This document shows, piece by piece, positions 1 to 8,304 of a stretch of 64,000 nt of DNA. Made by a program: the position numbers and the translations under genes. Source of the DNA: Eubacteriaceae bacterium UBA6119 (GTDB lineage Bacteria; Bacillota; Clostridia; Eubacteriales; UBA1433). The notes under the pieces were generated by a model. The model was not told where the DNA came from and ran no database searches. It was given only the letters and a program-made list of their open reading frames with translations. The DNA lies in assembly GCA_002423395.1 (NCBI GenBank), contig DIVZ01000005.1, positions 630,428 through 694,427 on the forward strand, read 5' to 3'. Position 1 is the first letter of the stretch, and the number at the start of each line of letters is the position of its first letter.

Positions 1-2
1 TC

Positions 3-578
3 AGAGAAATTGTATCAACCAAAAGTGTTACAATAAAATCTACCGGTGATACCGTGCGCGTAAGAAACCTTGTTAATAAAAATAAATTGTTATACAGTTA
101 CGAAGGAGCCAACGGCATCAAAACAGGCTATACTGACCTTGCGGGCAGATGCTTCTGCGGCGCGGCGGAAAAAAACGGAATGCAATTAGTAAGCGTAGTG
201 CTTAATTCTTCCAATACATATGGCGATACAACAAAATTGTTTGATTACTATTTTGACAATTATTCGTATTATACGTTTTTTGCAAAAGGGGAATATATAT
301 TAAGCATTCCTATTACAGGCTCAAAAGCAGGAGAATATAAAGTATACGCACCAAATGATATATTAGTACCGCTTAGCAAAGATGAAGCCGGCACAACACA
401 GGTAAAATATAATTTTCCAAAAATCCTGCAAGCTCCTATGAAAAAAGGTGACAAAATAGGAGAAATACAAATAATATTTAAAGATAACAGCAATATTAAT
501 ATTGATATAACACTGCAAAAAGATATAAAATATAAAAACACGGTTTTTGATTATATTATTGATTTTTTTAAGGAGTAG
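3..578 (+). CDS. D-alanyl-D-alanine carboxypeptidase, DacF/PBP5 type (C-terminal part)
   Basis: Partial: the frame is open to the left edge, so the N-terminus with the SxxK and SxN motifs lies outside. The visible part holds the KTGYT motif (KTG at 120-128), the third active-site box of S11 penicillin-binding peptidases, followed by the beta-rich C-terminal domain that positions the enzyme at the membrane. Family role: trims the terminal D-Ala from peptidoglycan pentapeptides outside the cell. An internal GTG at 54 is not a real start, because homologous sequence continues upstream of it. The stop is 3 nt before rluB, whose ribosome site lies inside the end of this gene, so the two are probably cotranscribed. 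A full-length paralogue sits at 19399. Confidence 0.9.
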   Translation, partial: REIVSTKSVTIKSTGDTVRVRNLVNKNKLLYSYEGANGIKTGYTDLAGRCFCGAAEKNGMQLVSVVLNSSNTYGDTTKLFDYYFDNYSYYTFFAKGEYILSIPITGSKAGEYKVYAPNDILVPLSKDEAGTTQVKYNFPKILQAPMKKGDKIGEIQIIFKDNSNINIDITLQKDIKYKNTVFDYIIDFFKE

Positions 579-581
579 GAA

Positions 582-1361
582 TTGAGAATAAACAGATATC
601 TTGCCCAAAGCGCGCTTGCGTCAAGACGCAAATGCGAAGAATACATTACATCGGGAAAAGTAAAAGTAAACGGTAGAACTGTTACCGATTTGTCATATGA
701 TGTTAAGGAAAACGATTATGTAACAGTCGATAATAAACTGTACAAGCCCGCAAGCCGAAAAATATATTTAATGCTTAATAAACCCAAAGGTTACATTACA
801 ACAATGGAAGACGAAAAAGGCAGAAAAACGGTAATGGACTTAATAGAGGATAAATACAAAAAACAGGGCGTATTTCCTATAGGAAGGCTGGACTACGCAA
901 CTGAAGGACTGCTGCTGCTTACAAATGACGGAGACTGCGCGTACAGACTTACTCACCCTAAATACGAAAGCGAAAAAGAGTACAAGCTCACAGTTATGGG
1001 TGCAGTTGACGCCGCGCAGCTAAACGCGTTGAGAAACCCAATTGACGTTGAAGGCAAAGTAACAAAAGGCGCAAAAATAACGATAATAGATTTTAATAAC
1101 GATAAAACGGAACTGCTTGTAACAATTACAGAGGGAAAAAACAGGCAGATTAGGCGTATGTGCGAAGCAGCGGGAATAGAAGTATACAGGCTCATAAGAG
1201 TGTCTATGGGCGGATTGTATATGAAAGGTCTTCAAAGAGGGGCAAGCAGGCTTCTTACAAAAGAAGAAATAAGTGTTTTAACAGGGAATAAAGTAAACAA
1301 TACGAAAGGAATAAAACAAAAAAATGATATTCATAAAAAAAACAACACCAGAAAAGCTTAA
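582..1361 (+). CDS. rluB: 23S rRNA pseudouridine synthase, RluB/RsuA family
   Basis: A 259-residue protein with an N-terminal S4 RNA-binding domain (about residues 1-60) and an RsuA/RluB catalytic domain. The catalytic aspartate is D104 in GRLDYATEGLLLL, and the RQIRRM motif near residue 190 is also typical. The family isomerises uridine to pseudouridine in rRNA; RluB acts on the 23S peptidyl-transferase region. I chose the TTG start at 582 because AAGGAG lies just upstream (570-575) and the S4 domain begins at once. The C-terminal tail is basic and low-complexity and overlaps the next gene by 38 bp. RsuA (16S) specificity cannot be excluded from motifs alone, but RluB is the usual form in Clostridia. 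Confidence 0.9.
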   Translation: MRINRYLAQSALASRRKCEEYITSGKVKVNGRTVTDLSYDVKENDYVTVDNKLYKPASRKIYLMLNKPKGYITTMEDEKGRKTVMDLIEDKYKKQGVFPIGRLDYATEGLLLLTNDGDCAYRLTHPKYESEKEYKLTVMGAVDAAQLNALRNPIDVEGKVTKGAKITIIDFNNDKTELLVTITEGKNRQIRRMCEAAGIEVYRLIRVSMGGLYMKGLQRGASRLLTKEEISVLTGNKVNNTKGIKQKNDIHKKNNTRKA

Positions 1362-1767
1362 GGATTATTTTACGCAAAATAACTACACGGCGGGAGAAGA
1401 AAAAGAAGCGTTTTTGCTTGCTGATGAAAATGAAATTAAAGCGGTATGCTCATATATAGAAAAAAAACAATATATACTCGTAAAAAAAATAATATGCCCG
1501 TCAGATAACAAAATTTTTATTGACGCGGTTATGAGGGCAATGCTTTCAAGCAAACTGGATGAAGGTTTTATATACGCTCTTATTACGCCGGAAAACGCTA
1601 TTATTGAAGACACGCTTATAAAAATGACGCAATTTAAAAAAGTATATCCCTATTATGAATACACCGAAGGGCTGCTCTTTGAGATAAATGATTTAACACA
1701 GAACAGTATTTTTGCAGATATATTCAATCTTTTTATGAACCACGTGTGCAAAAAGGCGATAGAATGA
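1324..1767 (+). CDS. Hypothetical protein, possible degenerate GNAT-like domain
   Basis: A 147-residue acidic protein that I do not recognise. It has no signal peptide or membrane segment. The order of strands and helices (a substitution-tolerant core around VKKIICPSDNKIFIDAVMRA, then a C-terminal YYEYTEGLLFEI strand) is faintly reminiscent of an acetyltransferase half-fold, which is only an impression. It starts inside the end of rluB, and its stop overlaps the mnmM start (ATGA), so it belongs to a translationally coupled operon of RNA-modification genes. A role in RNA or translation is suggested by position only. Confidence 0.65.
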   Translation: MIFIKKTTPEKLKDYFTQNNYTAGEEKEAFLLADENEIKAVCSYIEKKQYILVKKIICPSDNKIFIDAVMRAMLSSKLDEGFIYALITPENAIIEDTLIKMTQFKKVYPYYEYTEGLLFEINDLTQNSIFADIFNLFMNHVCKKAIE

Positions 1768-2339
1768 ATGTAAGCATATCAGACTTATCACATTTATTTA
1801 TTCAAAACTTAACAGACGGCAGCGGAATTTATATAGACGCAACGGCTGGAAACGGATATGATACGCTTTTTATAGCGAAAATGCTTAAGCAAGACGGAGC
1901 GCTTTATTCATTTGACATATCTGATAAAGCTGTTTTTTATACGAAAAGACTTCTTTGCGATAATGATTTAGAATTAGATAATATAAAAATAATACACGAC
2001 AGTCATGAAAATATAGATGAGCATATTGCAGATAAGAAAATAAAAGCTGCAATGTTTAATTTAGGGTATCTTCCTAATTCTGATAAAAACACCGCAACAA
2101 AAGCTAAAAGCACCATATGCGCGCTTGAAAACATATTAAATATGCTAACAGATAAAGGCGTTGTTACTATTTGCTCATACGTGGGGCACGATGGCGGAGA
2201 AGAAGACAGAACGGTAAGCAGCTATCTTTTAAGCCTAGATAAAAAAGCATATGAGATTAGCAGGACTGAAATGATAAATAGGGTAGGTGCGCCCGTTTTG
2301 TACTTAATTATAAAAAAGGAAACAATGCAGAATGTATGA
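1764..2339 (+). CDS. mnmM: tRNA 5-aminomethyl-2-thiouridine methyltransferase MnmM (YtqB family)
   Basis: A class I SAM-dependent methyltransferase of the YtqB/rRNA_methylase family. The SAM-binding motif DATAGNGYDTLF lies at residues 25-36, and the family signature MFNLGYLPNSDK follows near residue 100. In Gram-positive bacteria this family performs the last methylation of mnm5s2U34 in the tRNA wobble position. The frame is open from GTG 1746, but ATG 1764 overlaps the preceding stop as ATGA, has AAGGCGAT upstream and puts the SAM motif at the usual distance, so I use it. Its end overlaps the next gene by 8 bp. Confidence 0.85.
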   Translation: MNVSISDLSHLFIQNLTDGSGIYIDATAGNGYDTLFIAKMLKQDGALYSFDISDKAVFYTKRLLCDNDLELDNIKIIHDSHENIDEHIADKKIKAAMFNLGYLPNSDKNTATKAKSTICALENILNMLTDKGVVTICSYVGHDGGEEDRTVSSYLLSLDKKAYEISRTEMINRVGAPVLYLIIKKETMQNV

Positions 2340-3561
2340 TGTTATTGTAATAGGAGGGGGAGCAGCCGGTATGATGGCAGCCGTGTTTTGCGCCAAAGGG
2401 GGAAAAAAAACCCTGCTTATTGAGAAAAATGAGAAGCTGGGCAAAAAATTATATATAACCGGCAAAGGCAGATGCAACGTAACAAGTTCCTGTGATGAAG
2501 ACAAACTTTTTGACGGTATTGTTTCTAACCCTAAGTTCTTATACAGCGCGTTTTCGCAGTTTTCAAATAAAGACATGATTGAGTTTTTAAACGTAAACGG
2601 TCTTGAAACAGCTTCAGAGCAGGGCGATCGAATTTTTCCGAAAAGCGGAAAATCGAGCGATGTGATAAAACTGTTTTCCAATCTTCTAAATAAATGCAAT
2701 GTTGAGATAATGCTGAATACCCAAGTTAAAAATATATGCATGCAAGACGGGGAAATATCGGGTGTTGTTATAAATAACAATAAAACGCTTCAGTCAAGCA
2801 ACGTTATTATAGCTACAGGCGGCGCTAGTTATCCGCTTACGGGAAGCACCGGAGACGGATATAAGTTCGCTCAATTAACCGGACATAATGTTATAAAACC
2901 TTACCCTGCGCTTGTACCGATGGAAGTGGAGCAAAAATCACTATATGACCTTGCGGGATTATCGCTTAAAAACGTTGAAGCGACGTTATATGTCGGGAAT
3001 AAAAAAATCGCGGAAAGATTCGGCGAGATGCTGTTTACGCATGACGGGCTGAGCGGTCCTATAATACTGAATTTAAGCACGCTCATAAGCGAATATAAAG
3101 AAGTGAGAGTAGACATAGACTTAAAACCGGCTCTTGATTACGAAAAACTTGACAGCAGGATACTTCGTGATTTTTCTAAGTTTGTAAATAAAGACGTAAG
3201 CAACGCGCTTATTGAGCTTCTTCCGTCAAGGCTTATAACTCCCGCATTAAAATTATCCCAAATAAAACCGGATAAGAAAGTAAACCAGATAAGCGCGGAA
3301 GAAAGAGGCAGACTTATTAAGATTTTAAAAGCGATGCCTTTTTATATAAAAAAATGCAAAGGTTTTGATGAAGCCATTATTACAGGCGGTGGAGTAAGCA
3401 CAAAAGATATTAAACCCTCTACCATGGAAAGCAGATTAATAAAAGGTCTGTATTTTGCGGGTGAATTAATTGATCTGCACGCTATAACAGGCGGATACAA
3501 TTTGCAGATTGCATTTTCTACCGCGTATCTTGCCGCAAGCTCAATAATTAAGGCAGACTAA
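2332..3561 (+). CDS. NAD(P)/FAD-dependent oxidoreductase, HI0933/BaiN family
   Basis: A 409-residue flavoprotein. The dinucleotide-binding motif VIGGGAAGM is at residues 6-14, the family signature GKGRCNVT at about 44-51, and the C-terminal FAD-closing segment GLYFAGELIDLHAITGGYN near residues 375-393. These features define the HI0933/aminoacetone oxidase-like family. One member (BaiN) was linked to bile-acid 7-dehydroxylation, but most are uncharacterised housekeeping flavoproteins, so no substrate is assigned. It overlaps mnmM by 8 bp and ends inside the terminator hairpin that closes the operon. Confidence 0.88.
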   Translation: MYDVIVIGGGAAGMMAAVFCAKGGKKTLLIEKNEKLGKKLYITGKGRCNVTSSCDEDKLFDGIVSNPKFLYSAFSQFSNKDMIEFLNVNGLETASEQGDRIFPKSGKSSDVIKLFSNLLNKCNVEIMLNTQVKNICMQDGEISGVVINNNKTLQSSNVIIATGGASYPLTGSTGDGYKFAQLTGHNVIKPYPALVPMEVEQKSLYDLAGLSLKNVEATLYVGNKKIAERFGEMLFTHDGLSGPIILNLSTLISEYKEVRVDIDLKPALDYEKLDSRILRDFSKFVNKDVSNALIELLPSRLITPALKLSQIKPDKKVNQISAEERGRLIKILKAMPFYIKKCKGFDEAIITGGGVSTKDIKPSTMESRLIKGLYFAGELIDLHAITGGYNLQIAFSTAYLAASSIIKAD

Positions 3562-3578
3562 CGTCTGCCTTGTTTTTT
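3550..3578 (+). terminator. Intrinsic terminator, stop codons inside
   Basis: Nine-bp stem AAGGCAGAC/GTCTGCCTT with loop TAAC, then G and six Ts. The loop contains the TAA stop of the flavoprotein gene, and the same bases include the stop of the convergent helicase gene, so both genes end within the hairpin. The T-run is on the + side only. Confidence 0.88.
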
Positions 3579-5003
3579 ATTAAATTTTATATTCTTTTCT
3601 TTTGTTTGCTTAGGTCGACCTGATTTAAAATTATCTTTAGGTTTTTTTTCAAAATTGTCTGACCTGTCATAAACGCTGGGCAGGAACATACTGTCCGTAC
3701 CTGAGTTCATGGCTATTAAAGCCGCCGCTATATTTTGCTCAGTATATCCTTGTTCCGATAAATGTTTTACATGCTTTATATATTTTTCGTAATTATTTTT
3801 GCTCATAAATATTTTTAGCTCTTCTATAAAGCTGTCTACCATTTTGTCTTTTATGCTGCCGGGTTTGGGAAGAAAACTTTTTTTAATGTCTGATTTAACT
3901 TCTTTTTTAATATCTAAAAGGGATCTTTGCTGAGCAGCGCTTGAAATTAAAGTTATAGCAAGCCCTGTTTTTCCCGCGCGTCCCGTGCGGCCTATTCTGT
4001 GCATATAGTATTCGCTGCTTTGGGGTAAATCAAAATTAAAAACTATATCTACGTCGTATATGTCTATACCTCTTGCGGCTACGTCAGTTGCTATTAAAAT
4101 GCGGTTTTTTGAGGATTTAAAACCCTGCATCGACAGGTTTCTTGCATTCTGGCTCATATCGCCGTGTAAACCTATTGCGTTTATTTTGTTTTGCGTAAGA
4201 AAATCCGCAAGCTCGTCTACCATAAGTTTTGTATTGCAGAAAACTATAGCGCGCGAAGGCATATAATAATTTATCAATAGTATCAACGCGTCTTTTTTTC
4301 TGCCTTTTTCAATATCAAAATAAAGCTGTTCTATTAAATTAAGAACTTGCGTTTTGTTTTCAATATTGATGTATACAGGGCAGGTGAGATAGTTTGCAAT
4401 TATATCTTTAATAGCCTGAGGCATGGTCGCCGAAAATAAAAGCGTCTGTCTTTTTTGCGGAACGGATGATAATATGAGCTCAATATCTTCTTTAAATCCC
4501 ATATTGAGCATTTCGTCGGCTTCGTCCAAAACAAACATTTTTATATTATCCAGCTTAAGAGTTCTTCTGTTTATATGATCTTGCACTCTGCCGGGTGTGC
4601 CTATTATTATATTAGCGCCTTTTTTGAGTTCGCCAATCTGTTTTACCATATTTTCACCGCCGTAAATTGCCGCCGCTTTTACGAAGTTGTCGTATGCGTA
4701 AAGCTTTTTAAATTCGTTAAATGTCTGTACGGCAAGTTCCCTTGTAGGGCACAGCACCAAAACCTGCGGATGAGAAGAAATGTTTTTATCTATCATCTGA
4801 ATTGCAGGAATTGCGAAAGCAAGTGTTTTGCCCGTCCCCGTATGCGATACTCCCACGACATCGTTTCCTGCTATAATTTGAGGAATTGCTTCCTGCTGGA
4901 TTTTCGTCATCTTATCAAAGCCCATTTTATCAATGGCTTTTAAAATAGGTGCGGATATATCAAGATTATTAAATTCACTGTTCACTATATATAATTCTCC
5001 CAT
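3558..5003 (-). CDS. DEAD-box ATP-dependent RNA helicase
   Basis: A 481-residue RNA helicase. In order: Q motif around FDKMTKIQQEAIP; motif I SHTGTGKT (residues 53-60, with S in place of the common A); PTRELA; TPGR; DEAD; SAT; and the C-terminal RecA domain with ARGIDI and HRIGRTGRAG. A basic tail (KKQGRR) follows, as in CshA/DeaD-type enzymes that unwind rRNA or mRNA in the cold. The ATG at 5003 has no ribosome site because it directly follows a terminator-type T-run. A GTG at 4985 (residue 7) has GGGAG 11 nt upstream and may be the real start. The last 4 bp overlap the convergent flavoprotein gene. Confidence 0.93.
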   Translation of the reverse strand: MGELYIVNSEFNNLDISAPILKAIDKMGFDKMTKIQQEAIPQIIAGNDVVGVSHTGTGKTLAFAIPAIQMIDKNISSHPQVLVLCPTRELAVQTFNEFKKLYAYDNFVKAAAIYGGENMVKQIGELKKGANIIIGTPGRVQDHINRRTLKLDNIKMFVLDEADEMLNMGFKEDIELILSSVPQKRQTLLFSATMPQAIKDIIANYLTCPVYINIENKTQVLNLIEQLYFDIEKGRKKDALILLINYYMPSRAIVFCNTKLMVDELADFLTQNKINAIGLHGDMSQNARNLSMQGFKSSKNRILIATDVAARGIDIYDVDIVFNFDLPQSSEYYMHRIGRTGRAGKTGLAITLISSAAQQRSLLDIKKEVKSDIKKSFLPKPGSIKDKMVDSFIEELKIFMSKNNYEKYIKHVKHLSEQGYTEQNIAAALIAMNSGTDSMFLPSVYDRSDNFEKKPKDNFKSGRPKQTKEKNIKFNKKQGRR

Positions 5004-5028
5004 AAAAAAAGCGGGGATTACACCCCGT
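5004..5028 (-). terminator. Intrinsic terminator in the helicase leader (possible attenuator)
   Basis: Read on the minus strand: stem CGGGG/CCCCG (5023-5027 and 5012-5016), six-base loop TGTAAT, then C and seven Ts that run straight into the ATG of the helicase gene. It lies downstream of both the XRE operon (ends 5115) and a good promoter at 5049-5076. It may end the XRE transcript, attenuate the helicase, or both. Confidence 0.75.
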
Positions 5029-5048
5029 TTAATGTAATTTATAAATAT

Positions 5049-5076
5049 AGTATATCATTTTAATAAAATAATACAA
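5049..5076 (-). promoter_or_regulatory. Probable sigma-A promoter of the helicase gene
   Basis: Minus strand: -35 TTGTAT (5071-5076), 16-bp spacer, -10 TATACT (5049-5054). The predicted start near 5042 gives a leader of about 40 nt that consists mostly of the terminator-like hairpin. Confidence 0.55.
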
Positions 5077-5114
5077 TAAAATATTAATTTGAAAAATTAT
5101 AATTTTTTAAAGAG

Positions 5115-5309
5115 TTAATTGTCTAACCAAAATATTTCTTCAACAGGCATGCGCAGCAGTTTTGAAATTTTTAGAGCCAATTCAAGCGAAGGATTATATT
5201 TGCCGTTTTCAACAGCTATTATTGTCTGCCTGGTAACGCCCAGCAAATCCGCCATATCTTCCTGGCGCATGCCAAAATGTTTGCGCAAAGCTCTGATATT
5301 ATTTTTCAT
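5115..5309 (-). CDS. XRE-family helix-turn-helix regulator
   Basis: A 64-residue single-domain Cro/CI-type DNA-binding protein. The helix-turn-helix covers QEDMADLLGVTRQTIIAVENGK, followed by the conserved NPSLELALKISK helix and EEIFW end; this is the YozG/YgzD-like short class. The frame is open to a GTG at 5318, but ATG 5309 has GGTG 8 nt upstream and better length agreement. The gene overlaps the end of the upstream membrane-protein gene by 11 nt. Such pairs usually autoregulate, and two palindromes sit around the shared promoter (5549-5621). Confidence 0.85.
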   Translation of the reverse strand: MKNNIRALRKHFGMRQEDMADLLGVTRQTIIAVENGKYNPSLELALKISKLLRMPVEEIFWLDN

Positions 5310-5532
5310 TATTATCACCGGTAATTTTTTTGCCCATATAAAGCTTGCTCGAAAAGAAAATTATGTTTTGCGCAGTAATAATTATTATTAATATAAAAAC
5401 ATTTTCATTTTTATAAATACAAGACATCACAGCCCATATAATTAATGCTATATTTTCAGATATCCAGGCGAGTCTCATAGACTTGAAGTTAATGGACATT
5501 TCCATTTCGTCAGCTTTTTTTATCTTTTTCAT
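5299..5532 (-). CDS. Small two-helix membrane protein paired with XRE regulator
   Basis: A 77-residue protein with a charged N-terminus (MKKIKKADEMEMS) and two hydrophobic helices (about residues 23-42 and 46-64). I do not recognise a named family, although small membrane proteins of this layout often precede short XRE regulators in Firmicutes. The ribosome site GGAGGA lies 6 nt upstream. It is the first gene of a two-gene operon and the first target of the palindromic promoter. Function unknown. Confidence 0.7.
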   Translation of the reverse strand: MKKIKKADEMEMSINFKSMRLAWISENIALIIWAVMSCIYKNENVFILIIIITAQNIIFFSSKLYMGKKITGDNNEK

Positions 5533-5548
5533 AATTGTCCTCCAAATT

Positions 5549-5621
5549 ATAAATGTAAATATAACTTTACATTTATAATATACATATAAAAATAAAATGT
5601 CAATAACATTTTACATTTTAT
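5549..5621 (-). promoter_or_regulatory. Promoter with two inverted-repeat operators (XRE operon)
   Basis: Minus strand: TTGACA (5598-5603), 17-bp spacer, TATTAT (5575-5580). Operator 1 (5549-5576): perfect 11-bp arms ATAAATGTAAA/TTTACATTTAT with a 6-bp gap, from the -10 into the transcribed start. Operator 2 (5592-5621): 9-bp arms ATAAAATGT/ACATTTTAT with a 12-bp gap, covering the -35. The shared half-site core ATGTAAA/ATGT suggests one protein, most simply the adjacent XRE regulator. Confidence 0.75.
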
Positions 5622-5630
5622 AATATTAAT

Positions 5631-5660
5631 TGAACATATAACTTAAATATGTTGTATAAT
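5631..5660 (+). promoter_or_regulatory. Probable cstA promoter
   Basis: TGAACA (5631-5636), 18-bp spacer, TATAAT (5655-5660), about 30 bp before the cstA start. It lies next to the XRE operator region, so the two divergent units could influence each other. Confidence 0.55.
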
Positions 5661-5690
5661 TATAAAAGTTATCAAAGATAAGGATTAATA

Positions 5691-7376
5691 ATGAGAGCAG
5701 TTTTAATTTTAGCTATTTCAATTCTTATATTGCTTGCTGGATATACATTTTACGGCAAATGGCTCTGCAAAGTGTGGGGAATTGATTCTAATAGAAAAAC
5801 ACCATCGGAAATTTACAGAGATGAAATAGACTATATTCCCACTGATACAAGGGTTTTATTCGGCCATCATTTTGCCTCCATTGCGGGAGCAGGACCTATA
5901 AACGGACCCATTCAAGCCGCTATTTTCGGCTGGGCGCCGGTAGTTTTGTGGATAGTATTGGGCGGCATATTTTTCGGCGCAGTGCAGGATGTATCATCGT
6001 TACTGGCTTCCGTTCGCAATTACGGCAAATCTTTAGCTTATATTTCCGAAAAAAGTATAGGAAGATACGCAAAGCAGCTTTTTTATGTATTTGCGCTTTT
6101 TGCGCTTTTGTTTTTAAACGCGTCGTTCATAGATATGGTGGCATCTTCATATAACGGATTTAATTCAAACGGAATAAAAGTTTTGGAGAACGCTTCATCA
6201 GGTACTGCGTCCATAATGTTTGTATTCATGTCTCTTATATTTGGATTTGCGTTTCACCGCAATAAAAATAACGGCAATTTTTTGCTGCTGATAATAGGTG
6301 CTGTTTTTATATTTATTTGCATAGCAATGGGTATAAGCTTTCCTGTTTATCTAAATAAAACTACATGGATGATAATAATTATCGCATACATTTTTGCCGC
6401 TTCAATAACACCGGTATGGATACTTTTGCAGCCGAGGGATTTTTTGAATTCATGTCTTTTATATGCAATATTTATAATTGCGGCAGCAGGAATAATATTT
6501 TTAAATCCTCAAATGCATCTGCCTGCTTTTAACGGTTTTAACGCGGCGGGGGACTCTCTGTTTCCCATGTTGTTCATAACGGTTTCCTGCGGCGCAATTT
6601 CGGGCTTTCACAGTCTTGTATGCTCGGGAACTACTTCAAAACAGATAAAATCGGAAGCTGATATAAAAATACTTGCGTTTGGAGGCATGGTGGTTGAGTG
6701 CGTTATTGCTGTAATTGCCATAATTGTTGCCGGATGCGTTTTTAATCAGAGCACAATGTATAAGTCAGCTCCGTTTATAATATTTTCGCAGGCAATGGCA
6801 AGCCTGTTTGCAAAAGCGGGACTGAACACTAATACTATATATATTATCACTATGCTTACAATATCGGCTTTTGCGCTTACTACTCTTGATACTACAACAA
6901 GACTTGCCAGATATTTGATCCAAGAATTTTCTTCGGACATAAAATCCGAAACGATAAAAAAAAGAATTTCCAATCAGTATATTGCAACGGCATTAACAGT
7001 AGCTATAACAGGAATACTTGCCTTCGGCGGATTTAAAAACATATGGAGTCTGTTCGGCACGGTAAATCAGCTTCTTGCCGCGATTGCTCTGCTTACGGTA
7101 AGCGTATGGCTTGGCAGCAAAGGAAAGAAAATATTTATTTTAATCATACCTATGGCCTTTATGCTTATAGCGGCGATTACATCATTAATATTGCTTTTAT
7201 ATAACAATATTGTTAAACTCGTCGGGGGAATGGGAACATTTATTAGAGAAGGAATTCAAACATTTTTAATTGTACTGTTGATTTACTTCGCAATTAAACT
7301 CACAGCAAACTGTTTTAAAGCGCTTTTGGACTATAGAAGCAAGAAGAAAAAAATTGAAAGGAAATACAACAGGTAG
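5691..7376 (+). CDS. cstA: Carbon starvation protein CstA family transporter
   Basis: A 561-residue polytopic membrane protein. Family signatures: FGHHFASIAGAGPINGP near residue 58, FGAVQDVSS near residue 95, and GFHSLVCSGTTSKQI near residue 305. About 14-16 hydrophobic helices are visible. CstA proteins carry pyruvate or peptides into the cell and are induced when carbon runs low in E. coli. At 561 residues it is the shorter form common in Firmicutes rather than the ~700-residue E. coli form. The ribosome site AAGGAT precedes ATG 5691. The HAD gene follows 6 bp downstream. Confidence 0.92.
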   Translation: MRAVLILAISILILLAGYTFYGKWLCKVWGIDSNRKTPSEIYRDEIDYIPTDTRVLFGHHFASIAGAGPINGPIQAAIFGWAPVVLWIVLGGIFFGAVQDVSSLLASVRNYGKSLAYISEKSIGRYAKQLFYVFALFALLFLNASFIDMVASSYNGFNSNGIKVLENASSGTASIMFVFMSLIFGFAFHRNKNNGNFLLLIIGAVFIFICIAMGISFPVYLNKTTWMIIIIAYIFAASITPVWILLQPRDFLNSCLLYAIFIIAAAGIIFLNPQMHLPAFNGFNAAGDSLFPMLFITVSCGAISGFHSLVCSGTTSKQIKSEADIKILAFGGMVVECVIAVIAIIVAGCVFNQSTMYKSAPFIIFSQAMASLFAKAGLNTNTIYIITMLTISAFALTTLDTTTRLARYLIQEFSSDIKSETIKKRISNQYIATALTVAITGILAFGGFKNIWSLFGTVNQLLAAIALLTVSVWLGSKGKKIFILIIPMAFMLIAAITSLILLLYNNIVKLVGGMGTFIREGIQTFLIVLLIYFAIKLTANCFKALLDYRSKKKKIERKYNR

Positions 7377-7382
7377 CAAAAA

Positions 7383-8024
7383 ATGAAAGCAGTAATATTT
7401 GACATGGACGGAACATTGCTTGACTCAATGCAGGTTTGGCGCGAGTTCCGTCACAGGGTAGTTAAAAGATTAAACATAAAAACTGTACCGGAAAATTTAT
7501 TTGATATATTAAAAGATATGAGCATTGAAGAATCAGCTGAGTATTTTTCGTATCTTGCAGGAAACAGGTCAAAACAGGAAGTGCTGGATATCTACTATGA
7601 AATACTTAAAGACTATTATGAAAATGAGGCAGAACTCAAACCTAATGTCAGAGAATTTTTGCAGGCATTATGGGATAAAAATGTATTAATGTGCGTAGCA
7701 ACGGAGACTGATATTGAATTTTCTAAAGCGGCGCTTGAAAGAAACGATGTTCTTAAGTATTTTGATTTTTTAATATGCGCAAGAGAAGTGGGGAAGGGCA
7801 AAAAATATCCCGATATATTTTTAGAGGCATTAAAAAGACTTTGTCTTGACAAAGAAGACGTGATTATATTTGAAGATTCGTATTACGCGGCTAAAACAGC
7901 AAAAGAATCAGGATTTAAGGTATATGCAATACACGATGATTACCATAAAAATCCGCAGGAAATTATTGATATTTCGGATAAATACTCTATAGATTTTATA
8001 GATTATATAAATATGTTAAAGTAA
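7383..8024 (+). CDS. HAD-superfamily phosphatase, beta-phosphoglucomutase-like
   Basis: A 213-residue HAD hydrolase. Motif I is FDMDGTLLDS (nucleophile D7, general acid D9), motif II is T in CVATETD, motif III is the K in REVGKGKKYPD, and motif IV is FEDSYYAA. A helical cap sits between motif I and II (subclass IA), as in beta-phosphoglucomutase and phosphoglycolate phosphatase. The substrate cannot be read from sequence. It follows cstA closely and shares a terminator with the convergent PC4-like gene. Confidence 0.88.
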   Translation: MKAVIFDMDGTLLDSMQVWREFRHRVVKRLNIKTVPENLFDILKDMSIEESAEYFSYLAGNRSKQEVLDIYYEILKDYYENEAELKPNVREFLQALWDKNVLMCVATETDIEFSKAALERNDVLKYFDFLICAREVGKGKKYPDIFLEALKRLCLDKEDVIIFEDSYYAAKTAKESGFKVYAIHDDYHKNPQEIIDISDKYSIDFIDYINMLK

Positions 8025-8052
8025 AAAAATAAGCTGCAAACAGCTTATTTTT
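8025..8052. terminator. Bidirectional intrinsic terminator
   Basis: Twelve-bp stem AAAAATAAGCTG/CAGCTTATTTTT with CAAA loop, between the convergent HAD (+) and PC4-like (-) genes. Flanking A- and T-runs serve both strands. Confidence 0.88.
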
Positions 8053-8064
8053 ATGTAAGTACTA

Positions 8065-8283
8065 TTAAATTTCATTATCCATAATTTCTTTTAATATTGT
8101 CATTTCCTCTTCCGAAAGCGTAACGCCTTTGCCCATTTTTTCTCCTTCGGGAGACCATTCCCTGATATCGTACTTTGGACTTCGGTCATTCCAGCTTATT
8201 AAATTTAACTCTTTTTTCCATCCGTTTTTTGATTCGCTCAAAACGCCAAGTTTTTTAATGATTTTATAGCTTATTTCCGGCAT
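8065..8283 (-). CDS. PC4/YdbC-like single-stranded nucleic-acid-binding protein
   Basis: A 72-residue protein with the YdbC-family signature WNDRSPKYDIREWSPEGEKM followed by GKGVTL. This is the bacterial version of the PC4 (p15) fold, a curved beta-sheet plus helix that binds single-stranded DNA as a dimer (shown for a lactococcal YdbC). The cellular role in bacteria is not settled; a place in transcription or repair is assumed. It is last in the minus-strand metabolic run, 21 bp behind the cysteine synthase gene. Confidence 0.82.
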   Translation of the reverse strand: MPEISYKIIKKLGVLSESKNGWKKELNLISWNDRSPKYDIREWSPEGEKMGKGVTLSEEEMTILKEIMDNEI

Positions 8284-8304
8284 AAATTCGCCTCCTTTAA
8301 AATG

